A stretch of DNA of 5,885 nucleotides. Source: RGIG4576 sp964606575 (GTDB lineage Bacteria > Bacteroidota > Bacteroidia > Bacteroidales > Muribaculaceae). The notes under the pieces are model-generated. The model was not told the DNA's origin and searched no databases. It was given only the letters and a program-made list of their open reading frames with translations. Both the position numbers and the translations under genes were made by a program. Shown piece after piece: positions 1 to 5,625 of the stretch. The stretch is taken from the NCBI GenBank assembly GCA_964606575.1, contig CAZSHA010000099.1:1-5885 (forward strand), read 5' to 3'. Position 1 is the first letter of the stretch; every line of letters begins with the position of its first letter.

Positions 1-55
1 AGCTACCTTAACGCCTTGCAAGTTGTAGTATTCAACTGGCGCGTTAGCATCAACT
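1..55 (-). repeat. C-terminal tag coding repeat, arm 1 (inverted copy of 2495-2549)
   Basis: All 55 bases equal the reverse complement of 2495-2549. The match may continue past the window edge. It encodes the start of the sorting-like tag (VDANAPVEYYNLQG...). Immediately inside the genes the identity stops abruptly. Confidence 0.95.
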
Positions 56-1074
56 CCAATTTCTTCTACACCTGTTAGATAATCCTTTGGAATCTCGAAT
101 GTATATTTCTTAACATACAAGCCATTGTGATAGTGATAAATGTTAGCTTTAGTTTCACTCACCTTTTCTGCCGCCAAAACTGTAGTATAATTTCCGCATT
201 TATATGTGCTAGCAGTATTTTCAGCTACCGATGCAACCACTGTGTTAGTGTTGCGTTCTACGATTTGCCAACCGTCATAATAGTTTGTTCCTGAAGGTTC
301 GATTGTGAAGAACATACCATCTAAAGTGATAACGTCACCACCTGAAGTTGAGCTTACACCGCTGTCGTCAGAACGTCCATAAGCAACCCATTTTGTTCCA
401 TTGTAGTGTTGGAAATCCTTAGCACTTCTATAACGGTAAGCCACATCATCACTATCCGGATCATCGGTCAAAGGAATTACGATTGTTCCATTATCAGCAC
501 TTGCTGGAGCATCAAGAACTTTTGTGTAATCCATATCCAACGCGCCATTTGTGATATATAGTTTTAGGATTTTTTTTGTGCCTCCTGCATCTGTTCCATT
601 AGCAAAGAAGAATGCACCACCAGTTGCACTAAATATGTCACCTACACCACGACCGATATAATCCATACGAGCCGCTGTAAATCCTAGTGTCGTTAAATTC
701 TCAGCTGTAATAGTCAAATCTGAAGTTTCGCCAGTTTCTGCATTCCATAGAACAAGGGTAGTCATGGATCCAGCCCCAGCCCATCCATTTGACAACAATG
801 CATTTCCAGCACCATCAAAATTGAAGCCAGTACCTGCTACATTAACACCCTCAACGGTTGCTTTAGCTCCGTCTTCAGCAGCATAAGAATAAAAGCCCAC
901 TGTTTTCTCATTCAAATAGAATTTACCGCCATAAGCTGCTCCCCAACGAGCATTTGTAATTGCTGGCATATTTTCTGTAATTTCCCAATCTTGTGTCAAA
1001 GTTGGAACAGTGACTTGGGCATTTGCTGCGCCGGCTATTAGAGCCGCAGCCGAAAGTAGTAAAAGTTTTCTCAT
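1..1074 (-). CDS. Secreted protein with C-terminal sorting-like tag, paralogue of the divergent gene (partial, 3' end outside window)
   Basis: The reading frame is open from an ATG at 1074-1072 to the window edge: 358 codons with no stop. The N-terminus (MRKLLLLSAAALIAGAANA, then QVTV) is a typical signal peptide with AxA cleavage around residue 19 and no lipobox Cys, so export to the periplasm or beyond is expected. The passenger has repeated beta-type segments such as FNFDGAGNALLSNGW and LVLWNAETGETSDLTI, suggesting a propeller-like or DUF4623-type fold; this is a guess from pattern only. The last residues visible, VDANAPVEYYNLQGVKVA, match the tag of the neighbouring gene, so about 17 codons and the stop are probably missing. 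The start is supported by AAGGA a few bases upstream and by identity with the neighbour's start region. I saw no clear consensus promoter on this strand. The function is unknown; architecture shared with the 1368-2612 gene marks it as a paralogue. Confidence 0.88.
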   Translation of the reverse strand, partial: MRKLLLLSAAALIAGAANAQVTVPTLTQDWEITENMPAITNARWGAAYGGKFYLNEKTVGFYSYAAEDGAKATVEGVNVAGTGFNFDGAGNALLSNGWAGAGSMTTLVLWNAETGETSDLTITAENLTTLGFTAARMDYIGRGVGDIFSATGGAFFFANGTDAGGTKKILKLYITNGALDMDYTKVLDAPASADNGTIVIPLTDDPDSDDVAYRYRSAKDFQHYNGTKWVAYGRSDDSGVSSTSGGDVITLDGMFFTIEPSGTNYYDGWQIVERNTNTVVASVAENTASTYKCGNYTTVLAAEKVSETKANIYHYHNGLYVKKYTFEIPKDYLTGVEEIGVDANAPVEYYNLQGVKVA

Positions 1075-1092
1075 CTTTCCTTAATTTTAGTG
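1058..1092 (-). repeat. 35-bp inverted repeat over the start codon, arm 1
   Basis: This is a perfect reverse complement of 1350-1384. It contains about 18 bases of leader with the AAGGA ribosome-binding-like motif, the ATG, and the first five to six codons (MRKLLL). Identity breaks on both sides. The intervening 257 bp carry a promoter facing the other gene. It may be an inversion site or simply a conserved leader and signal-peptide module. Confidence 0.92.
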
Positions 1093-1180
1093 CTTGCGGT
1101 AAAATAATCCTTAATGTTTTTAATTTCGGAATATAAATCTTCAATTTTTCGGGAAGAAAAGTAGTTTTTTGTCGTTTTTC

Positions 1181-1211
1181 TTTGTTGTTAATTAATTTTT
1201 TTCTAGTTTTG
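1181..1211 (+). promoter_or_regulatory. Bacteroidetes-type promoter for the rightward secreted-protein gene
   Basis: TTTG at 1181-1184 is followed after 19 bases by TAGTTTTG at 1204-1211, an exact match to the known Bacteroides consensus (-33 TTTG, N19-21, -7 TAnnTTTG). Transcription would begin near 1217, giving a leader of about 150 nt before the ATG at 1368. It is the only good match to the consensus on either strand of the divergent gap. Confidence 0.75.
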
Positions 1212-1367
1212 TGACCTAAAATAATGTCTTGAATACAATTTTAAGGAGAAAAAGCTACTATTACCACAATAATAATAGACAACATACGATTTTCTATAAG
1301 GAAATTTTAACTAACAAATAAAATAAATTAAACAACTATTATTACTAATCACTAAAATTAAGGAAAG
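1212..1367 (+). promoter_or_regulatory. Long AT-rich 5' leader
   Basis: About 150 nt separate the predicted transcript start from the ATG. A perfect Shine-Dalgarno-like TAAGGAG (1242-1248 region) has no start codon at usable spacing and no ORF. CTATTA (1258-1263) can pair with TAATAG (1273-1278). The overlapping TAATAATAG (1270-1278) can instead pair with CTATTATTA (1336-1344). These are weak AU pairings, so a regulatory role is only possible. The true start has its own AAGGA at about 1360-1364. Confidence 0.3.
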
Positions 1368-1384
1368 ATGAGAAAACTTTTACT
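1350..1384 (+). repeat. 35-bp inverted repeat over the start codon, arm 2
   Basis: This is a perfect inverted partner of 1058-1092, covering the ribosome-binding-like AAGGA, the ATG at 1368 and the next codons. Beyond base 1384 the two genes keep only partial similarity in the signal-peptide codons. Confidence 0.92.
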
Positions 1385-2612
1385 TTTAGCCGCAGTGGCT
1401 CTAGGTACAGCCACATCTGCTTTAGCTGTGACTACGGATGCAACCTACGAAGCAGCGAATGGTTTAACAATGAAGAACCTTTGGGCTATTACCCCAAACT
1501 GGGATAGCGAAACATTCAACAGCGTAGCCGCTTTGAATTCAGCAAACGGTAGAACATCATGTGTTTTGAATGGTGTCGTATACGTTGCTAATTTAGCATC
1601 ACCTTACAATATTGAGAAATTTGATGCTATAACTGGAGAATATTTAGGAGCATTAACATCTGGAGCTAGTGGATGGTATCAAAATCTAAACATTGGTGTT
1701 GATAGCTATGGAAACTTGTTTGTTACTGGATTGATGTCAAGCACAAACTTTAATTTAAGAGTTCTAAATCCAGAGGACGGTAGTGTGATTGGAGATGTTG
1801 TTAATCTTGCAAAAACAGATGATAGTTATCGTGTTGATTATTTCGACATTGTTGGTGATGTGACAAGGACAAAAGATAAATGTGTCATAATGGGTGCTTC
1901 ATCAAATACTTCAACATATGTGGCATGTTGGACTGCTGAAAAGGACGGAGATTTCGTTTACAGCAGAATTACTTGTACAGATGATAATGCTTTCTCAACA
2001 GGTGCAGTTCTAAAAATTAAATTAGGAGAAGGTGATGCAACTTATGATGCCGCACAATTTTGGGTTGACGGAAATAGCCAAGCACCTCAATTGTTTAATG
2101 CTGATGGTAGCGTTGCAAGAAAGATAACAGCAGTATCACCTGATACTGGAACACAAGGTTTCGAAGAATTTACAGTAGGCTCACACAATCTTATGGCTGT
2201 ATCTATGACAGCTTCTAAAAACGGAGCTGCTACATTCTCTATTTTGGATTGTTCTGAAACTACAGGGGACTTGACTTCAAGCAACACCACTGAGCTATGG
2301 AATGTAACAGGATTGCATGGAACTAAATCAGATGGCAGCACATACGTTCACAACCTATACGTAGAAAAACATGTTGATGCAAATAATAAAGAAGCTGCAA
2401 TATTGATTTCTCAAAAGGTTGGTAATGGCTTAGGTGCATATCTAATTGCAGAAGAAGGTTTTGATGATGCAACTGTTGCTATTGAAACTGTGGAAGTTGA
2501 TGCTAACGCGCCAGTTGAATACTACAACTTGCAAGGCGTTAAGGTAGCTAACCCTGAAAGCGGCTTGTTCATCAAGAAGCAAGGCAGCAAGACCACAAAG
2601 GTAGTGCTATAA
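1368..2612 (+). CDS. Secreted protein with C-terminal sorting-like tag, unknown function
   Basis: The gene encodes 414 residues. Residues 1-20 (MRKLLLLAAVALGTATSALA) form a signal peptide with AxA cleavage and no lipobox. The body holds beta-rich segments like NLWAITPNW, NIEKFDAITGEYLGAL, VDSYGNLFVTGL and LRVLNPEDGSVIGDV. These recall beta-propeller or DUF4623-type secreted proteins of Bacteroidetes, an inference from pattern only. The last ~40 residues, from VDANAPVEYYNLQGVKVANP to the final KVVL, resemble the short type IX secretion sorting domain (a YNLQG motif, a GLFI strand and a basic end). Such tags normally direct export through the outer membrane with surface attachment or release. 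The start is fixed by the signal peptide, upstream AAGGA and identity with the divergent paralogue. A strong promoter lies at 1181-1211 and a terminator-like hairpin follows at 2703-2732. The gene is AT-rich (33% GC counted over 1861-1920), while the tag region is richer (47% over 2521-2610). Confidence 0.9.
   Translation: MRKLLLLAAVALGTATSALAVTTDATYEAANGLTMKNLWAITPNWDSETFNSVAALNSANGRTSCVLNGVVYVANLASPYNIEKFDAITGEYLGALTSGASGWYQNLNIGVDSYGNLFVTGLMSSTNFNLRVLNPEDGSVIGDVVNLAKTDDSYRVDYFDIVGDVTRTKDKCVIMGASSNTSTYVACWTAEKDGDFVYSRITCTDDNAFSTGAVLKIKLGEGDATYDAAQFWVDGNSQAPQLFNADGSVARKITAVSPDTGTQGFEEFTVGSHNLMAVSMTASKNGAATFSILDCSETTGDLTSSNTTELWNVTGLHGTKSDGSTYVHNLYVEKHVDANNKEAAILISQKVGNGLGAYLIAEEGFDDATVAIETVEVDANAPVEYYNLQGVKVANPESGLFIKKQGSKTTKVVL
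2495..2549 (+). repeat. C-terminal tag coding repeat, arm 2 (inverted copy of 1-55)
   Basis: 55 of 55 bases match the reverse complement of 1-55, although the passenger regions upstream are too diverged to align easily as DNA. It codes VDANAPVEYYNLQGVKVA. Base composition is visibly higher in G+C than the passenger region. Confidence 0.95.
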
Positions 2613-2658
2613 TCATCCGCTGCTATCGCTAACCGCTAATCGCAATCAGCGAAACGAT

Positions 2659-2696
2659 AAAAAAAACACGATTCAGCCGTCCGAGTGGGCTGAATC
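2659..2696 (-). terminator. Leftward Rho-independent terminator
   Basis: The 9-bp stem GATTCAGCC (2670-2678) / GGCTGAATC (2688-2696) encloses a 9-base loop. On the minus strand it is followed by GTG and then eight T residues (2666-2659), a good intrinsic terminator shape. It would stop leftward transcripts arriving from the transposase and hydrolase side before they run antisense into the secreted-protein gene. Confidence 0.6.
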
Positions 2697-2753
2697 CTCC
2701 CTAAGAGCCACCTCCCCCGAGGCGGCTCTTTTCATCTCTATGAGTAATAAGAG
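2686..2753 (+). repeat. 68-bp outer inverted repeat, left arm
   Basis: It matches the reverse complement of 5818-5885 with a single mismatch (2741 against 5830). It includes the GC-rich hairpin at 2703-2730 and ends with GAGTAATAAGAG. Because the partner reaches the window edge, the repeat may extend outward. The two arms enclose the transposase, the hydrolase and all three hairpin elements. Confidence 0.92.
2703..2732 (+). terminator. Rightward terminator-like hairpin after the secreted-protein gene
   Basis: The stem is AAGAGCC (2703-2709) plus CCTC, with GAGG plus GGCTCTT (2724-2730), one A/C mismatch and a CCCC loop. It runs into TTTT (2729-2732). It lies about 90 bp after the stop at 2612 and is the likely end of the rightward transcript. 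The U-tract is short and partly inside the stem, so strength is uncertain. An inverted copy lies at 5839-5868. Confidence 0.55.
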
Positions 2754-2770
2754 CTAGAATAGATATAAGC

Positions 2771-2934
2771 GGTAGTGCGAAGCACTGGGATAAGTGATGA
2801 TACGGTGGCATTAGTGGTGTAGTGCGAAGCACTGGAAAGCGGCAGCGATATGCAATAACCGTGTCGGTTGAGCCATAGCGAAACCCACGGCGAGGGGGAT
2901 GCCCCCACATCCACACTCCGTCTGAAAGACGGGA
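2771..2934 (+). repeat. Multi-hairpin REP-like element, copy A
   Basis: The hairpins in order are: H1 AGTGC-GAA-GCACT (2774-2786), H2 with the same sequence (2821-2833), H3 AACCG-TGT-CGGTT (2857-2869), an extra GGGGG-ATG-CCCCC (2894-2906), and H4 CCGTCT-GAA-AGACGG (2918-2932). H1 and H2 have GTAG at the 5' base, the tetranucleotide typical of REP elements. The order and spacing recur in copies B (inverted) and C (direct). H4 sits 9 bases beyond the transposase stop. The copy is unique in having the G5/C5 hairpin where B and C carry a different segment. Together with the terminators at 2659-2732 it fills the 329-bp gap 2613-2941; reading frames crossing it are not real genes. Confidence 0.85.
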
Positions 2935-2941
2935 ATACCAC

Positions 2942-3388
2942 TCACTTAGGGAAGTATGGCTCATCGGCAGACACACCCATGTCTAGCAGCCATTGGCGAT
3001 ACTCATCAGCGAATGTCACCTTTTTGTGATGTGCCTTCTGGTTGTTTATATATTCGGTGACACTCGGAATCTCGGATATAGAGTATGTGAACGCTCCATA
3101 TCCCTCTGTCCAACCGTTCCAATAAGGGAAGGAGGAATCCCTCTTTATCAGATAACTTGACTCCTGTTTCAGTCGCTTTACAAAGTCGGTCAATGCGACT
3201 TTCGAGGTGATGTCAACCAATATATGCACGTGGTCGGGCATCCCGCCTATGCGATAAACAAAGGCACCGTATTTTTTCATCAAATCATATAGTATTTTAT
3301 ACAATTTACGCTCTACTTCTATAGCTATCGTTGGTTGGCGGTGCTTTGTGCCGAAAACAATATGATAAACGGACTTGGAGAAACTCAT
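2942..3388 (-). CDS. tnpA: IS200/IS605-family Y1 (HUH) transposase TnpA
   Basis: The protein has 148 residues, the usual length for IS200-type TnpA (Y1_Tnp family). The N-terminal strand SVYHIVFGTKHRQ leads to the metal-binding HUH motif in GMPDHVHILVD (His53-Val-His55). Next come SSYLIKRDS and GWTEGYGAFTYS (92-103). The catalytic Tyr is probably Y113 in TEYINNQKAHHKK (111-123), with Q117 completing the site. All key residues are present and the frame is intact, so it could be active. The family cuts and joins single-stranded DNA at hairpin-marked ends, forming a phosphotyrosine intermediate. The start ATG follows an AT-rich stretch without a good Shine-Dalgarno, common in Bacteroidetes. The hydrolase gene ends 263 bp upstream on the same strand with no evident terminator, so read-through transcription is possible. 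A RAYT rather than a plain IS200 transposase is possible given the flanking REP-like arrays. Confidence 0.93.
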   Translation of the reverse strand: MSFSKSVYHIVFGTKHRQPTIAIEVERKLYKILYDLMKKYGAFVYRIGGMPDHVHILVDITSKVALTDFVKRLKQESSYLIKRDSSFPYWNGWTEGYGAFTYSISEIPSVTEYINNQKAHHKKVTFADEYRQWLLDMGVSADEPYFPK

Positions 3389-3452
3389 AATTCGATATTT
3401 TATGCGTAAAAGTAACTATTTTATACGAATTGCATAGGATTTCTTCACTTTT

Positions 3453-3614
3453 TCCCGTCTTTCAGACGAGGAGAGGACGCACTGGCTTGCCGTGCCGTGG
3501 GTTTCGCCTATCGCTCAACCGACACGGTTATTGCGTATCGCTGTCGCTTTCCGGTGCTTACGCACTACACCACTAATACCACCGTATCATCACCTATCCC
3601 AGTGCTTCGCACAA
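3453..3614 (-). repeat. Multi-hairpin REP-like element, copy B (inverted)
   Basis: Read on the minus strand it has H1 (3602-3612, outer pair lost), H2 with four-base loop GTAA (3553-3566, one G/T wobble), H3 (3517-3529) and H4 (3456-3468). The segment between H3 and H4 matches copy C, not copy A. H2 keeps GTAG at its 5' base; H1 has GTTG instead. It occupies most of the gap between the hydrolase stop (3652) and the transposase start (3388). Confidence 0.85.
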
Positions 3615-3651
3615 CATTTCACCATACATACTGCACGCAACGACTAGTTTT

Positions 3652-5424
3652 TTATTGGCGGGAGCGGGAGGCTAGCTCGCCTAGGAAGTAGGTGAGGCAT
3701 GCCGTGCCGTCCATCGTAGGCTCGTTGGTGGAGTAGTCGCTATAGTCATCGTGATACACCGCAATGTTGTGAAACTTGGCGTAGCGGTCGGCATTACGCA
3801 AGTGCAAACCCCACAGCGACTTAAAAATGTTGGCATACACTGGTCCGTCGATTATTCCGCCGTCAAGTCGGTACTTGCCTTTACCTTTTTCAAATATAGG
3901 AGAATGAGGGTCGAGCGGATAGTCGCCATCCTCGGGCAGTGCTATAATCATACACTTTCCCCACGGATTCACGCCAAACAGCCAATCACGCATGGCGGTT
4001 TCAATTTCCTGATATTGCGCGTCGCCAGTAATCTTGCGGTAAAGCATTGCTTGCGTTACGAAAGCCGTTGTGAGATTGTTGGAACACCATATAAATGGGA
4101 TGCCGTGCATGAAAGCGTTGTCGCCAGCACGGTCGCGCACTCGCTCCAGACCAGCCTTCACGTTGCGGATGAACTCTTGGCGTATACGCTCGTCTTTCAC
4201 CGTCGACAGCAGCACATGCCCCATGTTCATGAACGGATACCACTGGTAGTGGTGTGCCGAGTCAGCACCCATCCAAGGAGTGACAGGCTCTAGTCTGCCA
4301 TAGTTGACGGCATCGGTCAGATACTGTTTGTCGTCGGTGGTGCGGAACATGTGCATCGCCGCTAGCTCCATGTCGTCGCTCCAGTTGTCTTCCTCGTAAT
4401 AATATGGCGACACGGTGCAGGCAGTTTGGCACGCCCCTGGGTTAGCTTTGCCTACCTTGTAGGCATTAGCTGCCTTAGCCTTGAGCAGTGCGGAGAAAGC
4501 AGGGTCTATCTTGGCGAACACCTCAGCCCCCAGCGAGAATGACGAGCAGAATTTACCCACCGAAGATGCTAAGCCCTTGCTGTCGTTCTTGTATTTGCTC
4601 AATCCGTAAGGTGCTCCGTGGCATGGGTATACAGGACGTTCCTTGCCTCCGCCCCAACCGTAGTCCACGGTGTCTTTGGCTGGCAATCCCGAAAATTTGT
4701 GGTCACGGTCGTCAGCTATCTGGTTGTAGAAAGTGCTATCGTTAGGATTCATCTTCACCATCCACTCTAGCCCCCAGCGAGCCTCGTCTAGGATGTCGGC
4801 AATACCGTTTTTGCCCGGTCTGCCGTTGGCTAGATATTCATCAGCCCACACATCGGGATTCTGCGTGTAGGCGAAAAGCATCTGATAGGTGGCGTTAGCC
4901 GAGGTGGTGAGATATTGCAGATAGTCGGAGGCATCGTGCCAACCGCCAGTCACGTCCACCTTCTTGCCGTCGTCTTTGCCGCTCAACACCAGCCTGCCGT
5001 CGAGCGTGTGGCACGAATCATCGAGATAAGGATTATATCCGCATCGCTGTTGCCTCATGTATCGCAACGGCACTTCGTTAGCCCCGGCATACACATCGTT
5101 ACCTATCTTGAAAGGGCGTGACTTAGCCGAGCCTGCCGCTATCTCGTAGATGCCGGGAGCAGTGATTTGTGAGAAGTCGAGGCGAGCCGTAGCTCCGAAT
5201 GGCGACAACTTGCCCATAGGCTTTACTCGGTTAATCTTCACTTTCTTACCAGTGGTGACGTTGGTCACGGTGAACGATTTCACATCTTCGGGCTGTTCCA
5301 TTATCATCACAGCCACCTTTATGTCATCGGGCAGATAGCCCATCTGGTTCACTCGCACCCAACTTTCGGCATGAGCGGTAATAGCTATAGCCACCGCCGC
5401 CACTAATAGCATCAATTTCTTCAT
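3652..5424 (-). CDS. Secreted glycoside hydrolase family 9 (endoglucanase/cellodextrinase type)
   Basis: The protein has 590 residues. MKKLMLLVAAVAIAITAHA is a signal peptide (cleavage after residue 19, no lipobox Cys). Residues ~21-107 (WVRVNQMGYLP... to the KSRPFKIG strand) form the Ig-like N-terminal domain common in GH9 enzymes. The (alpha/alpha)6 catalytic domain follows (~112-585). GGWHDASDY (160-168) carries the two Asp residues (D164, D167; D167 as the likely base). NEPTMDGTA (567-575) carries the catalytic acid E568. FGVNPWG (483-489) is another family signature. GH9 enzymes are inverting hydrolases of beta-1,4-glucans (cellulose, cellodextrins, mixed-linkage glucan, sometimes xyloglucan); substrate cannot be chosen from sequence alone. 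The gene has its own consensus promoter at 5445-5476 with a very short leader. No SusC/SusD, transporter or other glycan gene is next to it in the window. GC content (55% counted over 4141-4200) is far above the secreted-protein pair. Confidence 0.93.
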   Translation of the reverse strand: MKKLMLLVAAVAIAITAHAESWVRVNQMGYLPDDIKVAVMIMEQPEDVKSFTVTNVTTGKKVKINRVKPMGKLSPFGATARLDFSQITAPGIYEIAAGSAKSRPFKIGNDVYAGANEVPLRYMRQQRCGYNPYLDDSCHTLDGRLVLSGKDDGKKVDVTGGWHDASDYLQYLTTSANATYQMLFAYTQNPDVWADEYLANGRPGKNGIADILDEARWGLEWMVKMNPNDSTFYNQIADDRDHKFSGLPAKDTVDYGWGGGKERPVYPCHGAPYGLSKYKNDSKGLASSVGKFCSSFSLGAEVFAKIDPAFSALLKAKAANAYKVGKANPGACQTACTVSPYYYEEDNWSDDMELAAMHMFRTTDDKQYLTDAVNYGRLEPVTPWMGADSAHHYQWYPFMNMGHVLLSTVKDERIRQEFIRNVKAGLERVRDRAGDNAFMHGIPFIWCSNNLTTAFVTQAMLYRKITGDAQYQEIETAMRDWLFGVNPWGKCMIIALPEDGDYPLDPHSPIFEKGKGKYRLDGGIIDGPVYANIFKSLWGLHLRNADRYAKFHNIAVYHDDYSDYSTNEPTMDGTACLTYFLGELASRSRQ

Positions 5425-5444
5425 AAATCACAAATATTTACCCA

Positions 5445-5476
5445 CAAAAATACATCCTTTCATCAAAAGAAACAAA
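5445..5476 (-). promoter_or_regulatory. Bacteroidetes-type promoter of the GH9 gene
   Basis: On the minus strand TTTG (5476-5473) is followed after 20 bases by TATTTTTG (5452-5445), an exact fit to the TTTG-N19-21-TAnnTTTG consensus. The start point would fall near 5438, leaving a leader of only about 15 nt before the ATG at 5424. No Shine-Dalgarno is visible. Confidence 0.75.
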
Positions 5477-5484
5477 AAAGTTCA

Positions 5485-5591
5485 ACTGCACGTAAGCACT
5501 ATTACCTCCTATCGCCTTGTGCGTAAGCACAGTGCAGGGAGCAATAAGAGATATGAGAGTAATAAGAAACCTATAGTGCTTACGCACAAGG
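5485..5591. repeat. Inverted REP-type hairpins upstream of the GH9 promoter
   Basis: A perfect 16-bp inverted pair lies at 5515-5530 and 5576-5591 (CCTTGTGCGTAAGCAC and its complement). Each arm is itself a hairpin with a four-base GTAA/TTAC loop. A 10-bp outer pair TACCTCCTAT (5503-5512) / ATAGGAGGTA (5620-5629) encloses them and runs into H1 of copy C. A decayed hairpin, GCAC-GTAA-GCAC, sits at 5488-5499. This resembles the inverted REP pairs called BIMEs. Confidence 0.7.
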
Positions 5592-5625
5592 TGAAAGCGA
5601 TATGGGTGATATAAGAGCTATAGGA

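Larger units (their letters stand above)
2771..3614 (-). mobile_element. Putative IS200/RAYT-like module: transposase bracketed by inverted REP-like copies A and B
   Basis: A single Y1 transposase gene lies between two inverted copies of the same hairpin array, with H4 nearest the gene on both sides (2918-2932 and 3456-3468). IS200/IS605 elements lack terminal inverted repeats and move as single strands by recognising subterminal hairpins. RAYTs similarly act on REP hairpins. No tnpB is present. The true ends of any mobile unit cannot be fixed here: the outer limits given are those of the repeats, and the minimal unit could lie between the two H4 hairpins. Confidence 0.5.

Noticed and set aside
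923..1144. Minus-strand 73-codon frame crossing the start of the left gene
   Set aside because: It is out of frame with a clear signal-peptide gene and has composition typical of a shadow frame.
1093..1330. Consensus promoter for the leftward secreted-protein gene
   Set aside because: Near matches such as TATTTTAG (minus strand, 1223-1216) lack a -33 TTTG at 19-21 bases, so none is good enough to annotate.
2701..2976. Minus-strand reading frames of 67 and 91 codons over copy A
   Set aside because: They run through hairpin repeats and the end of tnpA, have no signal, motif or start context, and reflect repeat sequence open by chance.
3497..3691. Plus-strand 64-codon frame over copy B
   Set aside because: It shares repeat-derived peptides with the frame over copy A and runs into the hydrolase end; it is a by-product of the repeat, not a gene family.
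3751..4293. Plus-strand 180-codon frame opposite GH9
   Set aside because: It lies antisense to well-conserved GH9 codons including the catalytic end region, and the translation shows no recognisable domain.
5365..5424. GH9 as a surface lipoprotein
   Set aside because: The signal peptide ends in AHA-ES with no Cys at the cleavage site, so a lipobox is absent.
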